A DNA stretch of 64,000 nucleotides from UMGS1312 sp964631595 (GTDB lineage: Bacteria; Bacillota; Clostridia; Oscillospirales; CAG-272): NCBI GenBank assembly GCA_964631595.1, contig CAZVXL010000006.1, forward strand, positions 1-64,000, read 5' to 3'. Shown here piece after piece: positions 8,585 through 17,179 of this stretch. How positions within the stretch are numbered: the first letter of the stretch is position 1; each line of letters opens with the position of its first letter. The position numbers and the translations under genes are program-made. Under the pieces are notes generated by a model. That model had not been told where the DNA came from, did no database searches, and worked only from the letters and a program-made list of their open reading frames with translations.

Positions 8585-8607
8585 CGAGTCTTTGTGCCCC
8601 TGCCAAA
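8585..8607 (+). repeat. Direct repeat, copy 2 of the tRNA-Trp 3' end
   Basis: 23-nt exact copy of 8405-8427. The bases 5' to it do not fold into the remaining tRNA arms, so this is a displaced 3' end and not a second tRNA gene. Confidence 0.9.
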
Positions 8608-8642
8608 ACAAAAAAGGCATCTTTTGATGCCTTTTTTGTTTT
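8604..8642. terminator. Bidirectional hairpin terminator after the second repeat
   Basis: Symmetric stem AAAACAAAAAAGGCATC / GATGCCTTTTTTGTTTT with loop TTTT. A T-run is present on both strands. Confidence 0.85.
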
Positions 8643-8745
8643 GATCGAGATACTCTATACGAAGGACTCTCGCAGATACGCCGCAGTGCGGATCTGCTTG
8701 TGCCGCGACCGTGCGTGGGACTCATACACATCTCTCAAATACAGA

Positions 8746-8774
8746 TTGACACCGCGGTGCCGCCGTGGTAGAAT
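8746..8774 (+). promoter_or_regulatory. Promoter of the beta-helix gene
   Basis: -35 TTGACA (8746-8751), 17-nt spacer, -10 TAGAAT (8769-8774), 54 nt upstream of the ATG. Confidence 0.75.
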
Positions 8775-8827
8775 GAAGCTACCCACGAACACAAGCGCAA
8801 AGCCGACCGAAACAGGAGTGAGTTATC

Positions 8828-10429
8828 ATGTACGAAAAAATATATTTATCATCCTTCAACGGCGCGGATGCCGTTGCCCGCTTCAAGGCAGCCGCCGACT
8901 ATATGCGACAGCATCCCGCCACTACTCTCGTCGTAGAGCCCGATGTCTATGAGCTTACAAGCGAGCTTGCTCAGGATACCATGGAAAATGTGCTCTCCGG
9001 CGCATACGGTCGGGATCCGCAGTCGACCATGTTCAATCCGAGATTCATCTATACCAAGGGGATCGACCTTGACGGACTTACGGACTGCCGCGTCGAAGCG
9101 TACGGCGCCACATTTCTGATCGACGGCTTCATGGAGCCTGTTTCCGTTACGAACTGCCGAAACGTGGAGATTTGCGGCTTCACCGTTGAGCACAAGCGAA
9201 AGCCGTATGCGCGCGGATTTGTGACGGAGGCGGGGGAGATCGACGAAAACGGAGACCGTGTGTGTATCATCACGCTTGACAAGGACAGTCCCGTATGCGA
9301 AAAGACGCCGTTTCTGCGCTCGATGGCGTATGATCCCGCCGCCGACAGGAAGATACCTCTCTCCGAGAGAGAGGCGCGGGTGCTTGACGCTCATCATCTC
9401 CGCATCCGCTTCGGAAATGCGGAAAATATCGGGATCGGAATGGAATATCTAAACGCGCACACATACCATTCGCGCCCCGCGATCCTGATCGAATATTCCG
9501 AGAACATACGCGTAACAGACGTAACAATTCACGATCAGCCCGGCATGGGCGTTGTCGGAAACAGAAGCTCGAACGTATTCCTGACACGTCTCAACGTTGA
9601 GCCGAGCTGCGGTCATCATTATTCCACAAACACCGATGCGACGCATTTCACCTCGATGACGGGAAAGCTGAGGCTTGAAAACTGCCGCTTCAGCTGGCAG
9701 GGTGACGATCTGACAAACGTTCACGCATATTATCACGCAATAATCGCGCGGGAAGCCCCGAATGTGTGTCTGATGCAGGAAAAAACGCCGGACGGCACGC
9801 ACGCGCAAACGCTTGATTATCCCGATGTGGGCGACACGCTTGAGCTCACCGACATGAACACTCTGCAAACGGTGGATTCGTTCCGCGTTGTCGCCTGTGA
9901 GCCCATGCCGGAGGAATGGATGAGCCGTGTCACGCTCGACCACCCGTTGCCGGAATGCACGGAAGGGCTGGCGCTCTCGGATGTGACGCGCCTGCCCGAG
10001 CTTGAGGTGATCGGCTGTTATTCCGCGCACCACTACGCGCGCGGTGTGCTTATCAAATGCCGCAACGCGCGTATTGAGGACAACTTCTTCTATGACATAA
10101 ACGGCGCGGGCGTTGTCGTTGCCGCCGAATCCTACTGGTACGAGGGCGTTACGCCCGCAAACGTCATCATTCGCCGCAACCGCTTTGAGCAGTGCGCCGT
10201 ACTGCACGGTGAGGCGGCGGGGGTCACAGTCAAGGCAGATGCGCCGGAGCCCGTCGGGCAGAGCATACGCAATATCGTGATCGAAGACAACATTGTCTAT
10301 GCGCCCGCCTCCGACCATGCTTTTTACATCAGAAATGCCGACGGAGTTATCGTTCGGCGCAATCGCTGTACCGTCAAGGGAGAGCCGACGGTGACGGAGA
10401 AATGCATAAACGTCACGGTGGAGGAGTAG
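8828..10429 (+). CDS. Right-handed parallel beta-helix protein, GH110-like
   Basis: 533 aa, no signal peptide, so predicted cytoplasmic. Repeated short strands of the parallel beta-helix type run through most of the chain (NCRNVEICGFTVEH, YSENIRVTDVTIHDQPG, KCRNARIEDNFFYDINGAG, SIRNIVIEDNIVY). This arrangement resembles alpha-1,3-galactosidases of family GH110 and related carbohydrate-acting beta-helix enzymes; an activity cannot be fixed by eye. CAGGAGTGAGTT precedes the ATG. It is a single-gene unit between its own promoter and a terminator. A role in intracellular glycan breakdown is inferred. Confidence 0.75.
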   Translation: MYEKIYLSSFNGADAVARFKAAADYMRQHPATTLVVEPDVYELTSELAQDTMENVLSGAYGRDPQSTMFNPRFIYTKGIDLDGLTDCRVEAYGATFLIDGFMEPVSVTNCRNVEICGFTVEHKRKPYARGFVTEAGEIDENGDRVCIITLDKDSPVCEKTPFLRSMAYDPAADRKIPLSEREARVLDAHHLRIRFGNAENIGIGMEYLNAHTYHSRPAILIEYSENIRVTDVTIHDQPGMGVVGNRSSNVFLTRLNVEPSCGHHYSTNTDATHFTSMTGKLRLENCRFSWQGDDLTNVHAYYHAIIAREAPNVCLMQEKTPDGTHAQTLDYPDVGDTLELTDMNTLQTVDSFRVVACEPMPEEWMSRVTLDHPLPECTEGLALSDVTRLPELEVIGCYSAHHYARGVLIKCRNARIEDNFFYDINGAGVVVAAESYWYEGVTPANVIIRRNRFEQCAVLHGEAAGVTVKADAPEPVGQSIRNIVIEDNIVYAPASDHAFYIRNADGVIVRRNRCTVKGEPTVTEKCINVTVEE

Positions 10430-10490
10430 TCCCCTCCCGACAGTCTTTACCGAAATCGAATATCCGAAAGTGCACTGCAAGCAGAGCCAC

Positions 10491-10524
10491 CCGAGTGTTC
10501 ATGGAACGCTCGGGCGATTTTTTT
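10491..10524 (+). terminator. Terminator after the beta-helix gene
   Basis: Stem CCGAGTGTTC / GAACGCTCGG (one wobble), loop ATG, followed by a T7 run. Confidence 0.8.
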
Positions 10525-10540
10525 ATTTACCGCAAAGCCT

Positions 10541-11713
10541 TCATCTATCTGCCGAGATCAAGCCGGCAAGCTCCTCTGCGGCGATCCGAGCGCTTGCCTT
10601 AGCCTCCTCCACGGTATTCCCGCACGTACCGACCTCAAGCAAAATATATCTGTCGCAAAGCTGCTGATTAAAGGAAGCACTGCGAAGATTCATGTGTCTG
10701 ACGATCCGTCTCTCCCTGTTCCACAATCTACGCTGGTATGCCGCGCCGAACGCAAAATTTTCCCGCCAGTCGGGAAAATCCGCACCCATTTCATCTGTCC
10801 CGCAGACTATCATAAGCTGTGCCCCGCAGCCGCCGTCGCTTCTGACCGCCGCGCCGTTCTCGCGTATCACGGCATCTCTGTGGATATCAAGCACATACGC
10901 GATATCGGGATACCTTTCTCTGTACTCAAGCACCGCTTTTGCGCTCCGCTCATACGCGCTTATGTATTCCTCCGCATCAAACATCGTCTCGCAGTGGTAC
11001 GCACGCACTCCACATTCGGCAAGCTTTTCGGCAAATGCCTTTCCCACCGCGACGATATTCGTCTCCGTGTCGGTGCTCCTAAAGCTACCGCCCACCGCAC
11101 CGCCGTCCTCGGCGGCATACGCCTCCGTGCCGTGAGTATGTATTATGAGCACCGCCTTTTCCCCGTCGGTCTCGGACACTGCCGCCGCCACCGCCGAGTC
11201 ACTTATATCTGCGCTGTACTTTGTTTCGTTGAACACATCGCTCGGCTCATCGCACCCGATATCCGCCGATACGGCACCGATATATTCTGCGTTTGCCGAA
11301 TTTTCTTCGTCGGTTTCCGCTACCGTTCCGCCACTCTCGATCGGTATATGTACCTCGGGCAGAGTCCCCACCGCTGTTAGGCTTCCGCCGAAAATACTGC
11401 TTGCCACTACTCTGCCGAAGCCGCCGTCACGAAGATACCGCACAGCCTCACAGCCGAGACCGATATAGCAAAGCGCACCTATGACCCCGAGCAAGGCGCA
11501 GCACATCGTGCCGAGTCGCCGCAATCGACCCCTGCCGGACACGGTCGCCTCGGCGGTGACGTCCTCCGTTTCAAGCCGCATCTCGTCTGTCTCATCTGAC
11601 CCGACCGTTCCCTGCTCTATCGGAGGACTCGGCGCACACATCAATATCTCCTCGATGCTTGTCTGATGCGCATCGGTGCGTTCCGCAAAATCATCGTTGG
11701 TTATCCCGTTCAT
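10541..11713 (-). CDS. spoIIP: Stage II sporulation protein P-like amidase
   Basis: SpoIIP is the peptidoglycan amidase/endopeptidase of the engulfment complex (SpoIIDMP) that thins the septal wall during sporulation. From ATG 11713 (AAAGGA upstream) it is 390 aa; a longer frame to 11767 has no ribosome site. A cytoplasmic N-terminus is followed by a membrane segment (MCCALLGVIGALCYIGLG), an extracytoplasmic linker, then the SpoIIP domain with LIIHTHGTEAY, VAVGKAFAEKL, YVLDIHRDAVI, FNQQLCDRYILLEVGT. SpoIID and SpoIIM are not in the window. It follows the spoVK-like gene by about 110 nt on the same strand and probably shares its transcript. Confidence 0.9.
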   Translation of the reverse strand: MNGITNDDFAERTDAHQTSIEEILMCAPSPPIEQGTVGSDETDEMRLETEDVTAEATVSGRGRLRRLGTMCCALLGVIGALCYIGLGCEAVRYLRDGGFGRVVASSIFGGSLTAVGTLPEVHIPIESGGTVAETDEENSANAEYIGAVSADIGCDEPSDVFNETKYSADISDSAVAAAVSETDGEKAVLIIHTHGTEAYAAEDGGAVGGSFRSTDTETNIVAVGKAFAEKLAECGVRAYHCETMFDAEEYISAYERSAKAVLEYRERYPDIAYVLDIHRDAVIRENGAAVRSDGGCGAQLMIVCGTDEMGADFPDWRENFAFGAAYQRRLWNRERRIVRHMNLRSASFNQQLCDRYILLEVGTCGNTVEEAKASARIAAEELAGLISADR

Positions 11714-11822
11714 TAAAACATCCGTCCTTTCGGCTTTTGTTTCAATATATTCGGGACATGGTCGCATTATGTGTGATCGGGCGGGTGCGCCGAGCCACGG
11801 CGCCGTGCCGTCAAGGCGAAGC

Positions 11823-12869
11823 TCACCTCAGCGCCTCCGCAGTCCTGCGGATATCCTCCTCCGTGATCTGCATGAGCAGCTCACGGGTGATATTTTCGGC
11901 ACTTGCCAATCTATTTGCCTGTGCAACAAGCACATTTTCAAAAACATTTCTCACACCTCTCGCATTTCCGAAGCTGTCCGATGAGGTCGATGCCATCTCC
12001 AAGAGCCGCCGCACCTCCGTCTCCGCCTCTGCGGTAAGGGTGTAGAAATTCTTATCGCACTGCATCTTGAATATGGCAAGCATATCATCAATGCCGTAAT
12101 CCTTAAATTCAATATACCGATTGAAGCGGGATTCAAGACCGGGGTTTGACTCGATAAAATCGCGCATGAGCTCCGGATAGCCCGCAACTATTACAATGAG
12201 ATCGTCGCGATTGTCCTCCATAAGCTTCAGGAGCGTATCTATCGCCTCTCCGCCGAAATCGTTCTCGCTTCCACCCGTCAGAGAATACGCCTCATCTATA
12301 AACAGCACGCCGCCTATCGCGGTCTCGGCAAGCTTTCTTGTTTTCATGGCGGTCTGTCCGACATATCCCGCAACAAGTCCGCTTCTGTCCGTCTCGACAA
12401 GCTGTCCCTTTGAGAGAAGTCCGAGCGAATGGTAAACTCTCGCCATAAAGCGCGCTATCATGGTTTTTCCCGTTCCGGGATTCCCCGTAAATACCATGTG
12501 GAGCGACATATCCGCCACGGGAAGCCCCTGCTCTCGGCGCAGCTTATACACCGCGGCGATATTTATGAGGCTGTCCACCTCGCGCTTCACCTCGTCAAGT
12601 CCGATATATCCGTGAAGCTCCCCGCGAAGCTCATCAATATCCTCCTTCGGCAGTGCCTCGGCGCTCTCCGAAGCACCGTCGCCCCCTCCTGCGCTTTTCG
12701 CGGTCTGTGCGCTCTCGGGCTTCGCCGCACCGCTCCTTGCGCCGCCGTTTTCGGGCGACCTCGGCGTTCCCCACATATCGGATCCGATGTTCCGCAGATT
12801 GCGCTCCGTCATATCGCGAATCAGCTCAAGCTGCATTGCTATGATCTTGTCCTTGCCGTTATCCGTCAT
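11823..12869 (-). CDS. spoVK: AAA+ ATPase, stage V sporulation protein K / CbbX-like
   Basis: 348 aa. An N-terminal ~85-aa low-complexity segment precedes an AAA+ domain: Walker A FTGNPGTGKTMIAR, Walker B GVLFIDEAYSL, sensor region DLIVIVAGYPELM, arginine finger area NPGLESRFNRYIEF, and a C-terminal lid. This matches the SpoVK group, needed late in Bacillus spore maturation, which is close to the CbbX Rubisco activase; no Rubisco is seen here. Pairing with spoIIP makes a sporulation role more likely. Confidence 0.85.
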   Translation of the reverse strand: MTDNGKDKIIAMQLELIRDMTERNLRNIGSDMWGTPRSPENGGARSGAAKPESAQTAKSAGGGDGASESAEALPKEDIDELRGELHGYIGLDEVKREVDSLINIAAVYKLRREQGLPVADMSLHMVFTGNPGTGKTMIARFMARVYHSLGLLSKGQLVETDRSGLVAGYVGQTAMKTRKLAETAIGGVLFIDEAYSLTGGSENDFGGEAIDTLLKLMEDNRDDLIVIVAGYPELMRDFIESNPGLESRFNRYIEFKDYGIDDMLAIFKMQCDKNFYTLTAEAETEVRRLLEMASTSSDSFGNARGVRNVFENVLVAQANRLASAENITRELLMQITEEDIRRTAEALR

Positions 12870-12919
12870 ATAAACCTCCGACCCCTTCCGCAGATCCGTA
12901 ATTTCAAAATACCGCCTAT

Positions 12920-12948
12920 AGTATACAGCATTTCCCCGTCAAAGTCAA
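12920..12948 (-). promoter_or_regulatory. Promoter of the spoVK-like/spoIIP pair
   Basis: Minus strand: -35 TTGACT (12943-12948), 17-nt spacer, -10 TATACT (12920-12925). A vegetative-type match. No sporulation sigma-factor consensus was recognised. Confidence 0.65.
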
Positions 12949-12975
12949 TTACGGTGCGCTTAATGCGGATCGCGA

Positions 12976-13004
12976 TTGACTCGGCGCACTTTTTGGGATA
13001 TAAT
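12976..13004 (+). promoter_or_regulatory. Promoter of the SDR gene
   Basis: -35 TTGACT (12976-12981), 17-nt spacer, -10 TATAAT (12999-13004). Divergent from the spoVK promoter 28 nt away. Confidence 0.75.
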
Positions 13005-13059
13005 ATACCTATACAGACCGAACGGAGGATCGCGCTGTTTTCAGCCGAAGTAAGCTAAT

Positions 13060-13827
13060 ATGAAGATCGCAGTTGTTACAGGAGCAAGCTCGGGGATCGG
13101 GCTTGAATTTGCAAAGGCGCTTGCCGAAGATCCCGTTTTCGATGAAATGTGGCTCATCGCCCGACGTGAGGACAGGCTGAAGGCCCTCGCCGCGGAGCTT
13201 CCCGTGCCGTGCCGTGTTATTCCAATGGATCTGACCGATGCCGCCTCCCTTGAGCACTACGCCGCGCTTCTCCGCGACGAGATGCCCGACATCAGAATAC
13301 TTGTAAACGCCGGCGGCTTCGGAAAATTCGGGCATCACACCGCCGTCAAGCTCTCCGAGAGTCTCAACATGATCGACCTGAACTGCAAGGCTCTCCTCGC
13401 CGTGACCGAGCTTTCGCTCCCCTACATGAGTGAGGGCGCCGCGATATACCAGCTCGCATCATTGTCCTCGTTCCAGCCCGTGCCGTATCTCAACACCTAC
13501 GCCGCAAGCAAGGCATTCGTTCTGAGCTACACAAGAGGTCTGCGCCGTGAGCTCACAGACCGCGGTATCAAGCCGATGGCGGTCTGCCCCGGCTGGGTGG
13601 GTACGGAATTTTTCGACCGCGCCGCCACCTCGGATTCTGATGCGGTAACATATTTCAACCGCATATACGCTCCGCGCGACGTGGTGAGAACGGCAATACG
13701 CGATATGAAGCGAGGTCGTGATGTTTCGATCCACGGAGCGCCCATAAAGCTTCAGGTATTGGCGGTAAAGCTTTTGCCACACTCACTCGTAATGCGGATC
13801 TGGCTGAGGCAACAGGGACACAAATAA
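13060..13827 (+). CDS. Short-chain dehydrogenase/reductase
   Basis: 255-aa NAD(P)-dependent oxidoreductase of the classical SDR fold. Cofactor motif TGASSGIG (residues 7-14), NAG (83-85), and catalytic Ser about 134-136 with Y147 and K151 in YAASK. The C-terminal tail (LQVLAVKLLPHSLVMRIW) is hydrophobic, as in the SDR group often labelled YqjQ/DltE-like. Substrate unknown. Single-gene unit with its own promoter and a shared bidirectional terminator. Confidence 0.9.
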   Translation: MKIAVVTGASSGIGLEFAKALAEDPVFDEMWLIARREDRLKALAAELPVPCRVIPMDLTDAASLEHYAALLRDEMPDIRILVNAGGFGKFGHHTAVKLSESLNMIDLNCKALLAVTELSLPYMSEGAAIYQLASLSSFQPVPYLNTYAASKAFVLSYTRGLRRELTDRGIKPMAVCPGWVGTEFFDRAATSDSDAVTYFNRIYAPRDVVRTAIRDMKRGRDVSIHGAPIKLQVLAVKLLPHSLVMRIWLRQQGHK

Positions 13828-13834
13828 AAAGACA

Positions 13835-13876
13835 GACGGTAAAGTCAAGAAGCTCGACTTTACCGTCTCGTTTTTT
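13835..13876. terminator. Bidirectional terminator between the SDR gene and a solute-binding gene
   Basis: Perfect 12-bp stem GACGGTAAAGTC / GACTTTACCGTC with a 9-nt loop. T-runs lie on both sides (TTTTTT on plus; TTTTTATTTG on minus). It serves the convergent genes at 13827 and 13892. Confidence 0.9.
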
Positions 13877-13891
13877 ATTGTCGCAAATACG

Positions 13892-15385
13892 CTATTTCAG
13901 TCCGATAAACGCAAGCGTATTGATACAGCTGTCGATTTCGGCTTTTGCCTTACTGTGGAATCTGTTGTACACACTCTTGAAGCTTCCCGCCGTCATCATT
14001 TTTTTCACAATACCGGTGGTGACCTGAAGATCGTACAGCTCCGTCCACTCATACTTGGCGGAATTTCTTATGATATCAAGCATTTGGATATCACCGGCCT
14101 CGATATTCCCGTTCGTTATCACCGAATTTGCGTAATACTCGGGCAGGAGATATTTTTCCGACACGTACGTCATATATTCAAGGATCATTCCGACGGTGTC
14201 GCGGTCTCCTCCCTCGGCGGGGATAGACAAAAGCGGCGAGGACGCATCGACGAAATGGCAGTAATTCGCCTGCTCCGTGCTGTACAGAGGATTCGGCAAA
14301 GTACCGTAGGAATCCTCCATCTCGGCAAACTCATCGGCATAGTTCAGCACGCTCGTCATGAACAGCGTATGCCCCTTGCCGAAGCCGATGAAGCGCGCAC
14401 CCACGTCACGCGTGGCATAGCCCGTCATATCCGGCTTTTCGTTCAGTATATCCTTGCAGGATATAAAGGTATTGCTCTCCTTCAGCCTGTCGTGCAGAGT
14501 TGTGTAGATATTGACCGCCGATTCGTTATAGACGTTGAGGGAATAGCTTCCGTCTTCGTTTTTCACCGTATTCTGGACTCCCGCGCTCTGAACAAGCTCG
14601 GTCAGACAGCTGCTCACATCACCGAGTATCCCGTATCTGTCGGAGGAGGTCATGCTTCCGTCGTTGTTTATATCGCAGTATGCGGAGATCGCAAGCTCGG
14701 CATATCTGTCAAAGGTCCATTCGTGAGCATTTACCGCATCGTAAAGCGACTCGGTATTTCCGAGCTCTGCATACATATCCTTATTGAAATACAGAACGCT
14801 CGCCCAGTCAAGGCTGTTAAGCGTAATGCAGCCCGTTGCCATATACATCTTGCCGCCTACGGTAAGGTCGCTGACGGTGCTCGGCACCCAATAGCTTCTG
14901 CCGAGATCGACGTATCTGAGATCTCTGAAATCGTAAAGCATACCCTCAAGCGCCATAGAGCTCAGCTTTGTGCCGCTCTCATATATCACGTCGAAGTCGT
15001 TCTGCCCCGCGTGGATCCTAACTACCGCTTCGCCTCTCGGTGAATACGCCGTGTCCACTCCGAGCTTTATGTTGTACTTGTCCTCCACATCGCTGTTCCT
15101 TGCGGCAACGGCACTGCTCATCGTATCTCCGGCGGAGGAGTCCGCCCAGATATAATTATCCGCATAGCTCGAGTGCTGATTGTAGATCAAGAATGTGAAG
15201 TCCCTGCCTTCGAGATCGTCCTCTCTGAAGGTGGGCGGCACATTTACCGATGCGGTCGTACCGTATCTTTCCATATTGGAGGAGCCTGCCACAGTATCGT
15301 CCTTCGGAGCTCTGCAGGAGACAATTACGCCGACTGCCGCCGATACCGCAAGCAGTGCGCTGACACAACATTTCACCGCGTTCAT
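13892..15385 (-). CDS. Extracellular solute-binding lipoprotein (divergent fourth member)
   Basis: 497 aa. A short signal ends in a lipobox-like VIVSC; the mature part is an ABC-type family 1 solute-binding fold. Motifs shared with its three neighbours include DFDVIYESGTKLSSMALEGMLYDF-type sequence (parallel to DFDLIYEWG in the others), YWVPSTVSDLTVGGKMYMATG and LLPEYYANSV. An EF-hand-like loop occurs (DINNDGSMTSSDRYG). It is clearly homologous to the three tandem copies upstream but much more diverged. No permease or ATPase gene is adjacent. Confidence 0.85.
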   Translation of the reverse strand: MNAVKCCVSALLAVSAAVGVIVSCRAPKDDTVAGSSNMERYGTTASVNVPPTFREDDLEGRDFTFLIYNQHSSYADNYIWADSSAGDTMSSAVAARNSDVEDKYNIKLGVDTAYSPRGEAVVRIHAGQNDFDVIYESGTKLSSMALEGMLYDFRDLRYVDLGRSYWVPSTVSDLTVGGKMYMATGCITLNSLDWASVLYFNKDMYAELGNTESLYDAVNAHEWTFDRYAELAISAYCDINNDGSMTSSDRYGILGDVSSCLTELVQSAGVQNTVKNEDGSYSLNVYNESAVNIYTTLHDRLKESNTFISCKDILNEKPDMTGYATRDVGARFIGFGKGHTLFMTSVLNYADEFAEMEDSYGTLPNPLYSTEQANYCHFVDASSPLLSIPAEGGDRDTVGMILEYMTYVSEKYLLPEYYANSVITNGNIEAGDIQMLDIIRNSAKYEWTELYDLQVTTGIVKKMMTAGSFKSVYNRFHSKAKAEIDSCINTLAFIGLK

Positions 15386-15441
15386 AAGCGTCTCCCTTCA
15401 AAGATTTCCGTTTCTGCCGATTCCGACAGGTCTTGTTTCTT

Positions 15442-15450
15442 ATTATAACA
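15442..15450 (-). promoter_or_regulatory. Extended -10 promoter of the divergent solute-binding gene
   Basis: Minus strand TGTTATAAT: TATAAT at 15442-15447 with an upstream TG. A TTTACA lies 20 nt further up, too far for a standard -35. Confidence 0.55.
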
Positions 15451-15576
15451 TCTTTCGACATTGATTTTGTAAATAACAAGTAAATCAAATATAAATTTGC
15501 ATTGTTTTTAATTAATATTTGTGTTTTTTCGTCTCACTTGCATCTGCCGACTGCGCGGCAGCACCGTTCATTTACA

Positions 15577-15620
15577 CGCAAAAAGTGCGACCGTCCGAAA
15601 TTTACGGACAGTCGCACTTT
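15577..15620 (-). terminator. Terminator of the triplicated solute-binding array
   Basis: A 16-bp stem with one mismatch (15582-15597 with 15605-15620) is followed on the minus strand by TTTTTGCG, 27 nt after the stop of copy 1. Confidence 0.85.
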
Positions 15621-15646
15621 AATTATTCGGTTACCGAACGCCGAGA

Positions 15647-17110
15647 TCACGCATCAATGGATGCGATAGTTTCGACGACCTCGTCGATCTCAGCCTGACA
15701 CTTGTTGCTGTAGCGCTTTGCCACAGATGCGAAGTTACCGGAGGAGAGCATCTTTCCGCGGAGAGAGGAAATATCCTTATCCCACAGATAGATACCCGTC
15801 CAGTTGTAGTCTACGCCGTCTCTGACGATATCAATCATATCGTAGTCTCTTGTATCCTGCATACGCTTGGTCTTGATAGTGGTCTCATAGTATGCGGGAA
15901 GAAGAAGCTGCTCGGACTCATACGCCATGTACTCGATCACCATAGCAGCCATGTCGGGATCGGCAAGCTGAATGGGGAGAGAGAACATGGGCGCGCAGTA
16001 GTCTATACCGGAGGTGAACTCATCACCGGCAGTTACTACGGGATTGGGAACGATGCCGTAGTCGCTCTTCATATTGGTGAATTCCTTGGTAACATCAAGG
16101 CTTCCGCCGCCGAACAGCTCATGATCCTCACCGAAGCAGTAGTAGCGTGCTCCGACGTGCTTGGACGGGAAGGAGGACATATCAACGCCCGCATCCCAGA
16201 TCTCCTCGTAGGTAAGAGCATCAATAGAGCTTACGATGTTCTTATACTGATCGTACTTTGCGATCATAGCCTCGGTATATGCGTTGAGAGTGTATGTGCC
16301 GTCTTCGTTGTCGATGACAAGGGGTGCGTTGCAGATCTGTGCAAGAACATTCTCACCGGAAATTCCGCCGTACTGGTCTTCAACGTCCATTTTACCGTCA
16401 CCGTTAAGATCCTCCTGAGCCTTTGTGAGCATGGGGATCATAACGTCCCAAGTCCAGTTGTTCTCGTATACGTTATCGTACGGATACTCGATATTGAGCT
16501 TGTCCATCATGTTCTTATTGAAGAACGAACAGCTTGCCCATGAAATGGCATTCATGGAGATAAGGTTCGTTGCGACGAACATCTTGTCTGCCACAGTCAG
16601 CTTCTTTACCGCATTGGGTATCCAGTAGCTCTGCTCGAAATCAACGTAGTTGAGCTCATGGAAGTTGTAGAGCATACCGTCAAGAGCGGCACTCGTACTT
16701 CTGATACCCCACTCGTAGATCAGATCAAAATCACACTGACCTGCCTGCATTCTCTTGGTAGCCTCGCCCATCGGGCCGCACTCCTCGGCGGTGATGACAA
16801 CATTGTATTTGTCCTCGACAAGCTGATTGCGCTCCATTACGGCATCTCCGATAACACCACCCGTGTAATCCTCGGATATAATATACTCATCATGGAAGTC
16901 GGTAGCGGTATCGCCGTAGTGCAGGATCTTAAATTCCGCCTGATCGAAATCCGCCTCCTCAAACTCGGGAGCCTTTCCCGAATCCTCGGTGTTCACCTTG
17001 TCGGTCTTACTCGGTTTCTTTTCCTCCTCATTGTTTGCACAGGATGCCATTGCCGACAGAAGAAATGTCGCGGCAAGTCCCATACTGAGAAGCTTTTTCC
17101 AAATTCTCAT
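15647..17110 (-). CDS. Extracellular solute-binding lipoprotein, tandem copy 1
   Basis: 487 aa, lipoprotein signal ending in LLSAMASC, then a charged linker (NNEEEKKPSKTDKVNTEDSG) and a two-lobed ABC solute-binding fold. A calcium-type loop NGDGKMDVEDQYGG lies mid-protein. Probable function is capture of an oligosaccharide or other large solute at the cell surface for an ABC importer; no importer genes are in the cluster. It is very similar to the next two genes. With copy 3 it shares an exact 316-nt block (16731-17046 = 19825-20140), while copy 2 differs inside that block. Last gene of the array, followed by a terminator. Confidence 0.9.
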   Translation of the reverse strand: MRIWKKLLSMGLAATFLLSAMASCANNEEEKKPSKTDKVNTEDSGKAPEFEEADFDQAEFKILHYGDTATDFHDEYIISEDYTGGVIGDAVMERNQLVEDKYNVVITAEECGPMGEATKRMQAGQCDFDLIYEWGIRSTSAALDGMLYNFHELNYVDFEQSYWIPNAVKKLTVADKMFVATNLISMNAISWASCSFFNKNMMDKLNIEYPYDNVYENNWTWDVMIPMLTKAQEDLNGDGKMDVEDQYGGISGENVLAQICNAPLVIDNEDGTYTLNAYTEAMIAKYDQYKNIVSSIDALTYEEIWDAGVDMSSFPSKHVGARYYCFGEDHELFGGGSLDVTKEFTNMKSDYGIVPNPVVTAGDEFTSGIDYCAPMFSLPIQLADPDMAAMVIEYMAYESEQLLLPAYYETTIKTKRMQDTRDYDMIDIVRDGVDYNWTGIYLWDKDISSLRGKMLSSGNFASVAKRYSNKCQAEIDEVVETIASIDA

Positions 17111-17179
17111 TTTATCCTCCTTGAATCTTCGGAAAATTATTTATACCCACACAGTCCGTATGAACTGAGCAAATACGGT

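Noticed and set aside
8281..8731. Minus-strand frames of 81-92 aa across tRNA-Trp and the tRNA-end repeat
   Set aside because: They are antisense readings of a tRNA, a common source of spurious protein annotation; no ribosome sites.
10430..10490. Second tRNA or riboswitch after the beta-helix gene
   Set aside because: Only a simple terminator is present; no cloverleaf or known aptamer core could be folded.
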